Assembly: GCA_040222875.1 (NCBI GenBank)
Contig: JAVKCG010000004.1
Location: 558,001-622,000, forward strand
Reading direction: 5' to 3'
DNA length: 64,000 nt
From: JAJCYL01 sp040222875
GTDB lineage: Bacteria; Bacteroidota; Bacteroidia; Cytophagales; Cyclobacteriaceae
Position 1 is the stretch's first letter; every line of letters begins with the position of its first letter. The notes beneath the pieces were generated by a model, which was not told the DNA's origin, ran no database searches, and saw nothing but the letters and a program-made list of their open reading frames with translations. Below, piece by piece: positions 25,636 to 34,408 of the stretch. The translations under genes were made by a program, and so were the position numbers.

Positions 25636-26867
25636 GGCTTCATAAATTTAACTATTCTCTGAAGCCCCTCTGCCATCACATCCACCTCTTTTTTCGTATT
25701 GTAAACTGAAAATGATGCCCTCACTGTTCCCTCAATACCAAACCAATCCATCAAAGGCTGAGTGCAATGATGCCCTGTTCTTACAGCTACTCCCCTCGAA
25801 TCCAGCATCTGACCAATATCAAATGGATGAATGCCTTCAATCAAAAAGGACAAGACACTAACCTTGTTTTTAGCGGTTCCGACACCCTTAAACCCGGGGA
25901 TTTGCCCCATTTTTTTCATGGCATAATTATGGACTTCCATTTCATGGAAAGCCATCGCCTCTTTACCAATGTCATTTACAAAATCCATGGCATATTTGAA
26001 GCCGACTACATCAGCAATATTTGGAGTGCCTGCTTCAAACTTGTAAGGGATATCATTAAATGTCGTTTTCTCAAAAGACACATCTTTTATCATTTCCCCT
26101 CCTCCCTGATAAGGTGGCATTTCCTCTAAAAGTTTCCTTTTACCATATAGTACTCCTACGCCGGTTGGGCCATACATCTTGTGCGCCGATAGGGCATAGA
26201 AATCAACATCCAATGCCTGAACGTCTATTGGTAAATGAGCAGTTGCCTGGGCACCATCAAGCACTGTAATTGCCCCAAATTCATGAGCTTTATCAATTAT
26301 TTTTTTAACGGGGTTTATTGTGCCAAGCGCATTAGATGCGTAAACGGTAGAAACAATTTTTGTCCTGTCGGTCAACAGTTTCTCATACTCCTCAAATATG
26401 ATCTCTCCATTTTGGTTAATTGGGATAACTTTAAGTTTGGCACCCTTTTCCTCGCAAATCATCTGCCATGGAACAATATTAGAGTGGTGCTCCATGGTTG
26501 ATATAATAACCTCATCCCCCTCATTTAGGAATTTTCGACCATAGCTGGAGGCTACAAGATTTAATCCCTCAGTGGTGCCTTTTGTAAAGATAATCTCGTC
26601 AACTTCGGAGGAATTGATGAACGCCCTGGCCGTCTCCCTTGTTGCTTCAAAGGCTGTTGTTGCCTTTTCTGCTAAAGCATGAACACCCCGATGAATATTA
26701 GAATTTTTATGGTGATAATATTCTTCTAGAGCTTTGAGAACTGATAAGGGCTTCTGAGTGGTGGCTGCATTGTCAAAGTAAACCAGTGGTTTTCCATTCA
26801 CCTGCTCTTGTAAAACAGGAAACTGGCTACGGATTTCATCGACATTAATTGTTTTCGTTTCCACCAT
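25632..26867 (-). CDS. sufS: Cysteine desulfurase SufS
   Basis: 411 residues. It is a group II NifS-like PLP enzyme that takes sulfur from L-cysteine as a persulfide. YFDNAATTQKP opens the protein, the PLP Lys is in LSAHKMYGPTGVGVLYG, and the catalytic Cys lies in RTGHHCTQPLMDWF. It is followed by the coiled-coil gene and sufE, its partner, and preceded by sufD 11 bp upstream. Confidence 0.97.
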   Translation of the reverse strand: MVETKTINVDEIRSQFPVLQEQVNGKPLVYFDNAATTQKPLSVLKALEEYYHHKNSNIHRGVHALAEKATTAFEATRETARAFINSSEVDEIIFTKGTTEGLNLVASSYGRKFLNEGDEVIISTMEHHSNIVPWQMICEEKGAKLKVIPINQNGEIIFEEYEKLLTDRTKIVSTVYASNALGTINPVKKIIDKAHEFGAITVLDGAQATAHLPIDVQALDVDFYALSAHKMYGPTGVGVLYGKRKLLEEMPPYQGGGEMIKDVSFEKTTFNDIPYKFEAGTPNIADVVGFKYAMDFVNDIGKEAMAFHEMEVHNYAMKKMGQIPGFKGVGTAKNKVSVLSFLIEGIHPFDIGQMLDSRGVAVRTGHHCTQPLMDWFGIEGTVRASFSVYNTKKEVDVMAEGLQRIVKFMKP

Positions 26868-26878
26868 TGGTTGGATAT

Positions 26879-28180
26879 TTATGACAGCCGCTCCTTAATA
26901 ATTTCGGTTAAATTTTCCCGGATTTCTGCTAACGGTGTTTTTTCGACGATATCACCCGCAAAGGCTTGTAACAACATCACTTTGGCATCCTTTTCATTCA
27001 AGCCCCTTGTTCTCAAATAGAAAATAGATTCATCATCAAGCTGACCGGTAGTGCAACCATGAGAGCACTTCACATCATCAGCCCAAATTTCAAGCTGTGG
27101 TTTTGTGTTAATGGTTGCTTCATCAGTCAAAAGGATGTTGTTGTTCTGCTGAAACGCATTTGTTTTTTGCGCTAATTGACGAACGAAAATCTTCCCATTG
27201 AAGACCCCCCTCGATTGCTCATCAATAATGCCTTTATACAGCTCATTGCTCACAGAATTAGGTTTTCTGTGATCTACCACCGTGTGGTTGTCTACATGTG
27301 TTTCCCCTTTCGTCAGATAGAGTCCATACATGTTGGCTTCAACACCTTCTCCATCAATAATTGTGTGAAGGTTGTTCCTGACCATTTTGCCGCTGAATGA
27401 GTAGGTAAAAACTGAAAAAGTGCTCTTATTAGGTTGATACACAAGCGATGTATTCATGTGCAACGCGGTGTCTTTGTCGTCCTGAATCTTCAGATATTTA
27501 CCCCTTGAGCCATCTCCCGCGTTTATCTCTAATACGAAGTTGTTAAAAGTCGGATGTTCACCTCTCGTTACGAAACGTTCTAGAAAAGTGGCTTCGCTAT
27601 TTTCGCCAAGATCGATGCTCACTTTAGGGTTAGCTACCACCTGCGCCGCATTAGCATCAGTGATAAAGTATAGGGCTATCGGCTTACTGTAAGTTTTGTT
27701 CTTACCTATGGAAATATGTACACCCTCTTTTGTGAAAGCTGTGTTCCAGGCAAGAAAAGGATCCTTCTTGTGTAACCCAGACTCGGTAAATGGATTTGTT
27801 GCTTTTTCAGTGAGTGCTTCCGTAATGGGTTGTACGAGTATTCCCTGATGTTCATTGTGAATCGTTGAGAATTGTTCAGAATAAACGCCATTCACGAAAA
27901 ACAAAGAACTCCCTTCTAAATTATATACTGAAGCTGCAATGTCGTCTTCAGAAATATTCGGATCAGCGTTTTTTAAAGTCAGGTCAATGTTTCTTTCAAG
28001 TGCAGCCGTCAAGCGTGTAAACTTGTACTCTTCATCCTTGTTACCCGGTAGGCCATTTGCCTGCAAGGCATCAAAAGACTGGCGTCTCAACTGATGAATT
28101 GGTAGTGCCTTTTCACCATTAAGGGAAGCTTCAAAAGCCTCAAACTGCTCAGTAATTATATTTTGAAGTTTATTGCCCAT
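26879..28180 (-). CDS. sufD: Fe-S cluster assembly protein SufD
   Basis: 433 residues. The right-handed beta-helix core and the C-terminal SHGCTTGQLDDESIFYLRTRGLNEKDA segment define the SufB/SufD family; length and the N-terminal region identify SufD. SufD pairs with SufB and SufC to form the scaffold complex and supports iron entry. It lies 2 bp downstream of sufC. Confidence 0.95.
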   Translation of the reverse strand: MGNKLQNIITEQFEAFEASLNGEKALPIHQLRRQSFDALQANGLPGNKDEEYKFTRLTAALERNIDLTLKNADPNISEDDIAASVYNLEGSSLFFVNGVYSEQFSTIHNEHQGILVQPITEALTEKATNPFTESGLHKKDPFLAWNTAFTKEGVHISIGKNKTYSKPIALYFITDANAAQVVANPKVSIDLGENSEATFLERFVTRGEHPTFNNFVLEINAGDGSRGKYLKIQDDKDTALHMNTSLVYQPNKSTFSVFTYSFSGKMVRNNLHTIIDGEGVEANMYGLYLTKGETHVDNHTVVDHRKPNSVSNELYKGIIDEQSRGVFNGKIFVRQLAQKTNAFQQNNNILLTDEATINTKPQLEIWADDVKCSHGCTTGQLDDESIFYLRTRGLNEKDAKVMLLQAFAGDIVEKTPLAEIRENLTEIIKERLS

Positions 28181-28182
28181 AA

Positions 28183-28941
28183 TTAGACCGCTGCTGGTTG
28201 CTCCTCCTTAATCCAATCATAACCCTGATCTTCTAGTTTGAGCGCTAATTCTTTTCCACCTGATTTAACAATTCTGCCATCTATGAGCACATGCACAAAA
28301 TCCGGGACAATATATTCCAGTAGTCTTTGATAATGTGTTACAACTATTGTGGCATTATCTTTTGTCCTGAGTTTGTTAACCCCGCTGGAAACGACTTTCA
28401 ATGCATCAATGTCGAGTCCCGAATCTGTTTCATCCAGAATGGCCAGCTTTGGCTCAAGCATTGCCATCTGGAAAATTTCGTTACGTTTCTTCTCACCCCC
28501 TGAAAACCCCTCGTTGAGCGACCTACTTAAGAGCGATTGATCCAGCTCCACAAGCTTCATTTTCTCTTTCATCAGTGTAAGGAATGAAACCGCATCTAAT
28601 TTGTCTTCACCTTTCTGTTCTCTAATTTTATTGAGTGCTGTTTTCAAAAAATTAGTGGTGCTGACTCCGGGAATTTCAACCGGATACTGAAACGCCAGAA
28701 ATACACCGGCCCAGGCCCTTTCTTCAGGGGCCATATCAAGTAAATCATCTCCCAGATAATCAACCGATCCCTCAGTGATCTCGTATTCTTCCCTTCCGGC
28801 CAATACAGACGCCAATGTGGATTTTCCAGAACCATTTGGCCCCATGATGGCATGAACTTCTCCAGCTTTTACTTCTAGGTTTATCCCCTTTAATATTTCT
28901 TTATCTTCGATTGAAGCCTTTAATTTTTTTATTGTTAGCAT
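28183..28941 (-). CDS. sufC: Fe-S assembly ATPase SufC
   Basis: 252 residues. The ABC ATPase has Walker A GPNGSGKST, the signature LNEGFSGGEKKRNEI and Walker B LAILDETDSGLDIDAL, all in the SufC-specific form. SufC drives the conformational change of the SufBCD scaffold. It is preceded by a four-helix-bundle gene (gap 8 bp), which separates it from sufB, an unusual arrangement. Confidence 0.97.
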   Translation of the reverse strand: MLTIKKLKASIEDKEILKGINLEVKAGEVHAIMGPNGSGKSTLASVLAGREEYEITEGSVDYLGDDLLDMAPEERAWAGVFLAFQYPVEIPGVSTTNFLKTALNKIREQKGEDKLDAVSFLTLMKEKMKLVELDQSLLSRSLNEGFSGGEKKRNEIFQMAMLEPKLAILDETDSGLDIDALKVVSSGVNKLRTKDNATIVVTHYQRLLEYIVPDFVHVLIDGRIVKSGGKELALKLEDQGYDWIKEEQPAAV

Positions 28942-28949
28942 GTTTCGTG

Positions 28950-29360
28950 TTACGTGTTTAAGGTTTCAGGTTGTTTGAATTTCGATCCTTTAATAGACGA
29001 TTCTTTTAAATAATTCATGAATGCACCAATTTTACCTGAGACTTTGGTGGTCATGTCATCTAATAGATTAAATTCATCTGTTGAGATATATTTTGAATCC
29101 TTGGCTCTAACTAACTGACTTCTTAATTCTCCAGCTGAGCCTTTAGCTATGGAAAGGAATTGAATGAATTCCCGTCGTCCATTTCTTTCAAATCCTTCTG
29201 CAATGTTATCCATAATTGAACCAGATGATCTTCTGATTTGATCCTTCAGAGCAAAGTCTTTCGAAAAGGGTTCTTTATATGTTGCTTGATAGATACGATG
29301 CGAAAGTTCCCGCGACATTTGCCAAGCCTCAATATCCTTGAAATTTCTAATTGTTGCCAT
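28950..29360 (-). CDS. Four-helix-bundle protein (S23/IVS-type) inside the suf operon
   Basis: 136 residues. FKDIEAWQMSRELSHRIYQAT, ALKDQIRRSSGSIMDNIAEGF and EFIQFLSIAKGSAGELRSQL are the standard blocks of the four-helix-bundle (TIGR02436-like) family. Members are encoded within 23S rRNA intervening sequences or as stand-alone genes; the role is unclear, with nucleic-acid or protein binding proposed. Here it sits between sufB and sufC in the same orientation. Both flanks (28942-28975 and 29361-29402) are low-complexity stretches built from GTTTC, GTTTAA and AAACTTTAAA words, which suggests insertion into an older sufB-sufC junction. Confidence 0.9.
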   Translation of the reverse strand: MATIRNFKDIEAWQMSRELSHRIYQATYKEPFSKDFALKDQIRRSSGSIMDNIAEGFERNGRREFIQFLSIAKGSAGELRSQLVRAKDSKYISTDEFNLLDDMTTKVSGKIGAFMNYLKESSIKGSKFKQPETLNT

Positions 29361-29402
29361 GGAACATTAAACTCTAAACTTTAAAACCCGAAACATTATG
29401 AA

Positions 29403-30848
29403 TTATCCCACACTTCCCTCCAAAGTCAACGCCAGTAGCTTCTGTGCCTCTACTGCAAACTCCATCGGTAATTGTTTGAGCACTTCTTTAGCATATCCAT
29501 TTACTATGAGTGCAACGGCTTCTTCAGGATCAATACCCCGTTGGTTACAGTAAAATATCTGGTCTTCACCAATTTTAGAAGTAGTTGCTTCATGCTCTAC
29601 CTGGGCAGATTTATTGTCAATATCAATGTATGGAAAAGTGTGTGCCCCGCATTGATCACCCATGAGTAAAGAGTCACACTGCGAAAAGTTTCTTGCATTG
29701 TGGGCTCTTTTCATTACCCTCACCTGGCCTCTGTAACTGTTCTGGCTTTTGCCGGCTGAAATACCCTTCGATACAATGCGGCTTTTCGTGTTTTTGCCAA
29801 TATGGATCATTTTGGTGCCGGTATCAGCTTGCTGATAATTATTAGTAACGGCAACTGAATAAAACTCGCCGATGCTGTTGTCACCTTTTAGAATACAACT
29901 TGGATACTTCCATGTAACCGCTGAACCTGTCTCCACTTGCGTCCAGGATATTTTTGAGTTGTCACCAGAGCAAATGCCTCGCTTGGTCACGAAATTGTAA
30001 ATACCACCCTTACCATTTTTATCGCCAGGGTACCAATTCTGAACTGTTGAATACTTCACTTCGGCATCTTTAGCCGCATAAATTTCAACAACAGCAGCAT
30101 GCAACTGATTTTCATCTCGCTGTGGGGCTGTGCATCCTTCCAGGTAGCTCACATAAGATCCTTCTTCCGCTACTATAAGTGTCCTCTCGAATTGCCCTGT
30201 ATTGGCAGCATTAATTCGGAAATAGGTGGAGAGCTCCATTGGGCAACGCACTCCCTTAGGGATGTAGCAAAATGAGCCATCACTAAAAACAGCAGAATTA
30301 AGTGCTGCGAAATAATTATCATTAGCAGGTACAACCGACCCAACATATTTCTTCACCAATTCAGGATGGTCTTTGACAGCCTCACTGAATGAACAGAAGA
30401 TAATCCCCAATTCACCAAGCTTTTCCCTGAAAGTAGTAGCCACTGAGACACTGTCAAATACAGCATCGACAGCCACACCCGTCAATCTCTTTTGTTCTTC
30501 TAAAGAAATACCCAGTTTCTTGAATGTTTCCCTTAACTCAGGATCGACATCATCAAGGCTGTCTAGTTTCGGTTTCTTCTTTGGGGCAGAATAGTAAATA
30601 ACGTCCTGGTAATCAATCTTTGGATAGGTGACATTAGGCCAGGTGGGTTCAGTCATTGTAAGCCAATGTCTGTATGCTTTCAAACGCCACTCAAGTAGCC
30701 ATTCTGGCTCCTCTTTTTTCTCAGAAATAAACCTCACGATTTCCTCACTCAAACCTTTCGGGGCTGAGTCGGCTTCAATGTCTGATTGAAAGCCGTATTT
30801 GTATTCGGATGAGGTTATTTCGTCCAATATGGCAGCATCTTTGCTCAT
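29403..30848 (-). CDS. sufB: Fe-S cluster assembly protein SufB
   Basis: 481 residues, the usual SufB size. GVRCPMELSTYFRIN, the CTAPQRDENQLHAAVVE segment, SKGISAGKSQNSYRGQVRV and QCDSLLMGDQCGAHTFPY are diagnostic. SufB is the scaffold subunit on which clusters form. It is the first gene of the suf operon. Its leader carries a Fur-type palindrome ending 4 bp before the ATG and a -7 element just upstream, so transcription is likely controlled by metal or redox state. Confidence 0.97.
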   Translation of the reverse strand: MSKDAAILDEITSSEYKYGFQSDIEADSAPKGLSEEIVRFISEKKEEPEWLLEWRLKAYRHWLTMTEPTWPNVTYPKIDYQDVIYYSAPKKKPKLDSLDDVDPELRETFKKLGISLEEQKRLTGVAVDAVFDSVSVATTFREKLGELGIIFCSFSEAVKDHPELVKKYVGSVVPANDNYFAALNSAVFSDGSFCYIPKGVRCPMELSTYFRINAANTGQFERTLIVAEEGSYVSYLEGCTAPQRDENQLHAAVVEIYAAKDAEVKYSTVQNWYPGDKNGKGGIYNFVTKRGICSGDNSKISWTQVETGSAVTWKYPSCILKGDNSIGEFYSVAVTNNYQQADTGTKMIHIGKNTKSRIVSKGISAGKSQNSYRGQVRVMKRAHNARNFSQCDSLLMGDQCGAHTFPYIDIDNKSAQVEHEATTSKIGEDQIFYCNQRGIDPEEAVALIVNGYAKEVLKQLPMEFAVEAQKLLALTLEGSVG

Positions 30849-30852
30849 TTTC

Positions 30853-30877
30853 CTTATTTAGATTGATTCTAATTAAG
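30853..30877. promoter_or_regulatory. Fur-superfamily-type operator before the suf operon
   Basis: On the minus strand the core reads TTAGAATCAATCTAA, a 7-1-7 inverted repeat with two mismatches of the form used by Fur/PerR-type regulators. The 25-bp element has 10 of 12 matched arm positions and is identical at 22 of 25 bases (plus strand) to the perfect palindrome at 59535-59559. It covers the expected transcription start and the ribosome-binding region of sufB, a position suited to repression. The cognate regulator (Fur, PerR or Zur) is not shown by the sequence. Confidence 0.65.
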
Positions 30878-30879
30878 CT

Positions 30880-30887
30880 CAAATGTA
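30880..30887 (-). promoter_or_regulatory. Probable -7 promoter element of the suf operon
   Basis: On the minus strand TACATTTG fits the TAnnTTTG consensus exactly. It lies about 32 bp before the sufB ATG and directly upstream of the operator, so the predicted transcription start falls inside that operator. No clear -33 TTG was found. Confidence 0.5.
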
Positions 30888-30981
30888 CAACTTATTTGAG
30901 GGAATAATGTTTCATTCTGAGCCTTTTTTGGCAGATATATGGTATTAGAAACGTTCATATGAATTACCTCTTTGGGGTCGA

Positions 30982-31968
30982 TCAATCAGGCGATGGGATT
31001 ATGCCGTACGATATCGCTGTTTTTCTAAACCCTTCTTCAATATTAATAGTGGGGTTGTAACCTATCTCTGTTACTGCTTTCGAGATATCAAAGCTTCTAT
31101 CTTTAGTGAAAAAATCCAGTCTTCTCTTGTATAAAATAGGCCTCAGGTTTAATAATTTCGAACACCATTCGAAAGTGGAAACGGTTAGATATATTGGTTG
31201 AATGGGAAGATAAATAATCCGAACTTTTTTATTTATTGTTTTCCCCAATACTTCGATGATTTCATTCAGTGTATGGGCTTTTTTACCAGCTAAAATATAA
31301 ACACTTGCACTTTCTGTTTTTTTCTCGGCTAAAGCTATTATGCCAGCTAGTAAATCGTCAATATATGTGAGTTGATATTGAACATTACCCCTTCCCACCA
31401 TTATAAAAAAACCTGAATTGACTAATTTGAACACTTTCCTGAACCTCTTATCCCCAGGCCCATAGATTCCTGCTGGTCTAAAAACTACACCATTTATACC
31501 GGAGTTCTTAAAAAAGTTTAATGCAACTTTTTCCCCTTCAAGCTTAGATTTCTGATAGCGATCAGACGGATTAAACGGACTATTCTCATTGGCAGGTGGC
31601 GAGAGAATCTCTCCATGAACACCCACTGTACTACAATGAATAAATTTTTTTACTCCGGCTCTCAAGGCTTCATTTAAGACATTCTTGGTTCCTTGAACGT
31701 TCACTTGATAAAAAACTTCTTTATCAGCCGTTTCTTCCCTAAAGGCCGCAGCAATATGAAAAACCACATCAATACCCGTCAATACTCCATTAAAGGATTC
31801 TTTGTCGGTCAAATCACCAATTACTGGTGTTACTTGATTCAGATTGGAACATTTAAATGATTCTGAGGATCTGAATAACGCTCTTACTTCATACCCTTTA
31901 CCAACTAGAAAGCGACAAAGATGACCTCCGGTAAAACCTGATGCGCCTGTGACAAATGCTGATATCAT
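30982..31968 (-). CDS. NAD-dependent epimerase/dehydratase family protein
   Basis: 328 residues, extended SDR. The cofactor motif TGASGFTGGHLCRFL is at the N-terminus, HCSTVGVHGEILSP carries the Ser region, and YQKSKLEGE gives the YxxxK pair. The C-terminal half has the substrate domain of dihydroflavonol-4-reductase-like or 3-beta-hydroxysteroid-dehydrogenase-like SDRs. It is the last gene of the minus-strand operon that begins at 37423, and its ATG overlaps the GlpD-like gene's stop by 4 bp. A sugar or isoprenoid substrate is possible. Confidence 0.82.
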   Translation of the reverse strand: MISAFVTGASGFTGGHLCRFLVGKGYEVRALFRSSESFKCSNLNQVTPVIGDLTDKESFNGVLTGIDVVFHIAAAFREETADKEVFYQVNVQGTKNVLNEALRAGVKKFIHCSTVGVHGEILSPPANENSPFNPSDRYQKSKLEGEKVALNFFKNSGINGVVFRPAGIYGPGDKRFRKVFKLVNSGFFIMVGRGNVQYQLTYIDDLLAGIIALAEKKTESASVYILAGKKAHTLNEIIEVLGKTINKKVRIIYLPIQPIYLTVSTFEWCSKLLNLRPILYKRRLDFFTKDRSFDISKAVTEIGYNPTINIEEGFRKTAISYGIIPSPD

Positions 31969-33611
31969 TTATCTAAATCTATCATCATAGAGCGATAAGT
32001 ATTTTTTGTTGCCTCAATCTCCTGATTGGTTTTCTGCTCACTCCACGACATGTGTTTGGCCATTAATTTTGCACTCATATCTATGGTCTTATTACCAGGA
32101 TACTGAGCAGCTCCCAACACTGTTCTACGAAGAATCAGATCCTCTAATTTCATTGGAATTTCATTTTTTATGGCATATAAAAGTTCAGCCTTGAGCACTG
32201 TCTTGCTTCCCGGAACCAGTTCCTTCATGGTTACATCATCCATAGTAAGCTGAATTACATCTTGATAATGAGCTCCATAATTCTGCTTAAGGTGTTCAAT
32301 AATTTCTGGCCTAAAGTGCGATCCTAAGTCGTCGTTCATGGCCTTTGATAGTTCATCCAAACTAGGATAGTCACCTTCATCTAAAATTCGATCTGTAATT
32401 TTTAATCTCTTTTTCGATGCTCCTAGTGAACTCATGACCCGATTAACCACTTTTTTTGCTGTCACATACGATGTACTGTATTTAACACCTGCCACTGAAA
32501 TGTAATTTTTAGCCCAATTCTCAATGGTGCTTTCCATTGTTAGCTTAAGTTGTTGAGTCTGACTTCTAACTGGCAAATATCCAAAATGAACAAATGAAAT
32601 ATCATCTTCACATATTTCAACACCAAGGTCACTAGAGTTAATAAGTTCCAAGAAAGCTTTAATATCCTTTTCACCAATTCCAACATTATCAGGATTACCT
32701 TGAAACGGCTGATGCAATGTTCCTACCATTGAATAATTAAACCACGGCACCAAAAAAAAAGCTTTTAAAGATTGTCCCTTTGCAGTTTCTCTAGGATAAA
32801 ATCCTATCGCTTTATTGCCTGAGAGGTTCTTATTAAGGACTATGTTCACAGCAGTCGACCAGCTGGTTTTGCTTTTCACCACATTAACAGGCTTAGTTGA
32901 ATCTGCCCAAACACCAGTTGCGTTTACCACAAACCTTGTATTAACTTCAAAAGTTTCTCCTGATATTAAATCTTCAACTGTAACATTAGTTACGGTATCT
33001 GACTTCAAACGATAATCAATAGCCTTGACGTAATTGGCCACAACTGCTCCTCTGTTCTCAGCATTTTTGATAAAATTCAATATCAATCTTTCAGAGTTCA
33101 ATATTTGAATCTCTTCCCATTCCATCCCTGATGAATACTGACTATTGAATCCTGATACACATTCTGCAAAGTCGCATTGATTTAAGAGTCGCCCATTGGA
33201 GGTCTTTAACTCACTGGCAACCCCATTATTTCTGTCAATGCTTAAGGCACCATAAAAGTGTAAGGCGGACTTCATCACTATTTTACTCATAATCCCATTT
33301 TTTCGAAGTGGAATTACAACTGGAATAACCCTAAACAAATGTGGCGCTAACTGAACAAGTTCCTTCCTCGCCAAAATAGATTCACGAGTAAGATCTGGTC
33401 TGAATGATTTCAGATAACGTAAACCTCCATGGATGAATTTCAAACTATTAGAGGATGTCACACCTCCAAAATCACATTTATCAATAATAGCAACTTTCAA
33501 TCCCTGCAGCGTTGCTTCATAGGCTATTGTTGCTCCATAAATGCCACAGCCTAATACTAATAGGTCAAACCGACAACGGGATAATGAATTGATGTCCCGT
33601 TTCATTTTCAC
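31965..33611 (-). CDS. FAD-dependent glycerol-3-phosphate dehydrogenase-like oxidoreductase
   Basis: 548 residues, the length of aerobic GlpD. The FAD motif LVLGCGIYGATIAYEA and the FIHGGLRYL box (GGLRYL is the GlpD/GlpA hallmark) identify the family, and a C-terminal helical DAO_C domain is present. GlpD oxidises glycerol-3-phosphate to dihydroxyacetone phosphate and feeds electrons to quinones. Here it lies between a methyltransferase and an SDR in a glycan-type operon with 4-bp overlaps at both ends, so a biosynthetic role on a glycerol-phosphate-like or amino-sugar substrate is possible. The housekeeping assignment is therefore uncertain. Confidence 0.8.
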   Translation of the reverse strand: MKMKRDINSLSRCRFDLLVLGCGIYGATIAYEATLQGLKVAIIDKCDFGGVTSSNSLKFIHGGLRYLKSFRPDLTRESILARKELVQLAPHLFRVIPVVIPLRKNGIMSKIVMKSALHFYGALSIDRNNGVASELKTSNGRLLNQCDFAECVSGFNSQYSSGMEWEEIQILNSERLILNFIKNAENRGAVVANYVKAIDYRLKSDTVTNVTVEDLISGETFEVNTRFVVNATGVWADSTKPVNVVKSKTSWSTAVNIVLNKNLSGNKAIGFYPRETAKGQSLKAFFLVPWFNYSMVGTLHQPFQGNPDNVGIGEKDIKAFLELINSSDLGVEICEDDISFVHFGYLPVRSQTQQLKLTMESTIENWAKNYISVAGVKYSTSYVTAKKVVNRVMSSLGASKKRLKITDRILDEGDYPSLDELSKAMNDDLGSHFRPEIIEHLKQNYGAHYQDVIQLTMDDVTMKELVPGSKTVLKAELLYAIKNEIPMKLEDLILRRTVLGAAQYPGNKTIDMSAKLMAKHMSWSEQKTNQEIEATKNTYRSMMIDLDK

Positions 33612-34408
33612 AGGCGTTTAGAAGCTCTTGCTATCAGGTGCCATCCGTAATTTTTCGTAAAAAACCTTGGGATTAATGTGAGTAAAGGTATGGCTACTAA
33701 ATTGTAAAGTTGACCATTAAATGATCCTTTGTGAAGTGCAGACTTGACCGGAAACCTATCTGTTGTAACCATAACCTTATCGAAGCATTGAAGCAAATTT
33801 GAAAATTCATTTATTGAAAACAATCTGAAAACTGGCGCCTTGCAGTTTTCTAGCTCAACGTTAAAAAGTATCGATAAGGCGTTTAGCCAACTTATTCTGT
33901 TATAAACTATTGCAACAAGCTCACCTCCAGGCTTCAGCACCCTGTAAATCTCATCAACCACCTTCTTGGGGTCATTTGTAAACTGTAGCGTGCTGTGGCA
34001 ATAAACCAGGTCAAAAGAATGATCTGGAAAGTCAATTAATTCTGCATCCATTACCAATAGATTGCTTTCAAATTTGTTAATCTCAAAATATGTTTTTGCT
34101 AGCTCTACTGACTTTTCAGAAATATCTATACCTGTCGAATTGGCTCCTCCTTGCGTTAAACGCATTAAGTCAATACCAACCCCACACCCCACTTCTAAAA
34201 GTTCCTTTTTGTCTAAATCTAATGAGTCTATTAATGATTTGAGATAACTAAGCTTTTTATAACGATAAGTTGCCAGTTCTTTATAAAAACTAAAAGACCC
34301 AACATCGAAAGTCGCTACTTTCAAATCATGAATATGCTCTTGCCAATATTTTGAAACTTTAGCGCTAAGTCCGGAAGAAGTTTTCAGGTTATAGATTTTT
34401 GATACCAA
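33608..34408 (-). CDS. Class I SAM-dependent methyltransferase
   Basis: 266 residues. Motif I is LLEVGCGVGIDLMRLTQGGANSTGIDIS, and HSFDLVYCHSTLQFTNDPKKVVDEIYRVLKPGGELV covers the usual motifs II-III of type 11 methyltransferases. Its 5' end overlaps the upstream asnB-like gene by 25 bp, and its stop overlaps the GlpD-like start by 4 bp. The substrate is probably a small molecule or lipid-linked intermediate handled by this operon. Confidence 0.88.
   Translation of the reverse strand: MVSKIYNLKTSSGLSAKVSKYWQEHIHDLKVATFDVGSFSFYKELATYRYKKLSYLKSLIDSLDLDKKELLEVGCGVGIDLMRLTQGGANSTGIDISEKSVELAKTYFEINKFESNLLVMDAELIDFPDHSFDLVYCHSTLQFTNDPKKVVDEIYRVLKPGGELVAIVYNRISWLNALSILFNVELENCKAPVFRLFSINEFSNLLQCFDKVMVTTDRFPVKSALHKGSFNGQLYNLVAIPLLTLIPRFFTKNYGWHLIARASKRL

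Noticed and set aside
25767..26129. 120-residue open frame opposite sufS
   Set aside because: A shadow of the sufS reading frame with no independent start signal or recognisable family.
28939..28963. GTTTCGTGTTACGTG-like stretch resembling a parS site
   Set aside because: It lacks the palindrome of the parS consensus TGTTTCACGTGAAACA and lies in the low-complexity flank of the four-helix-bundle gene.
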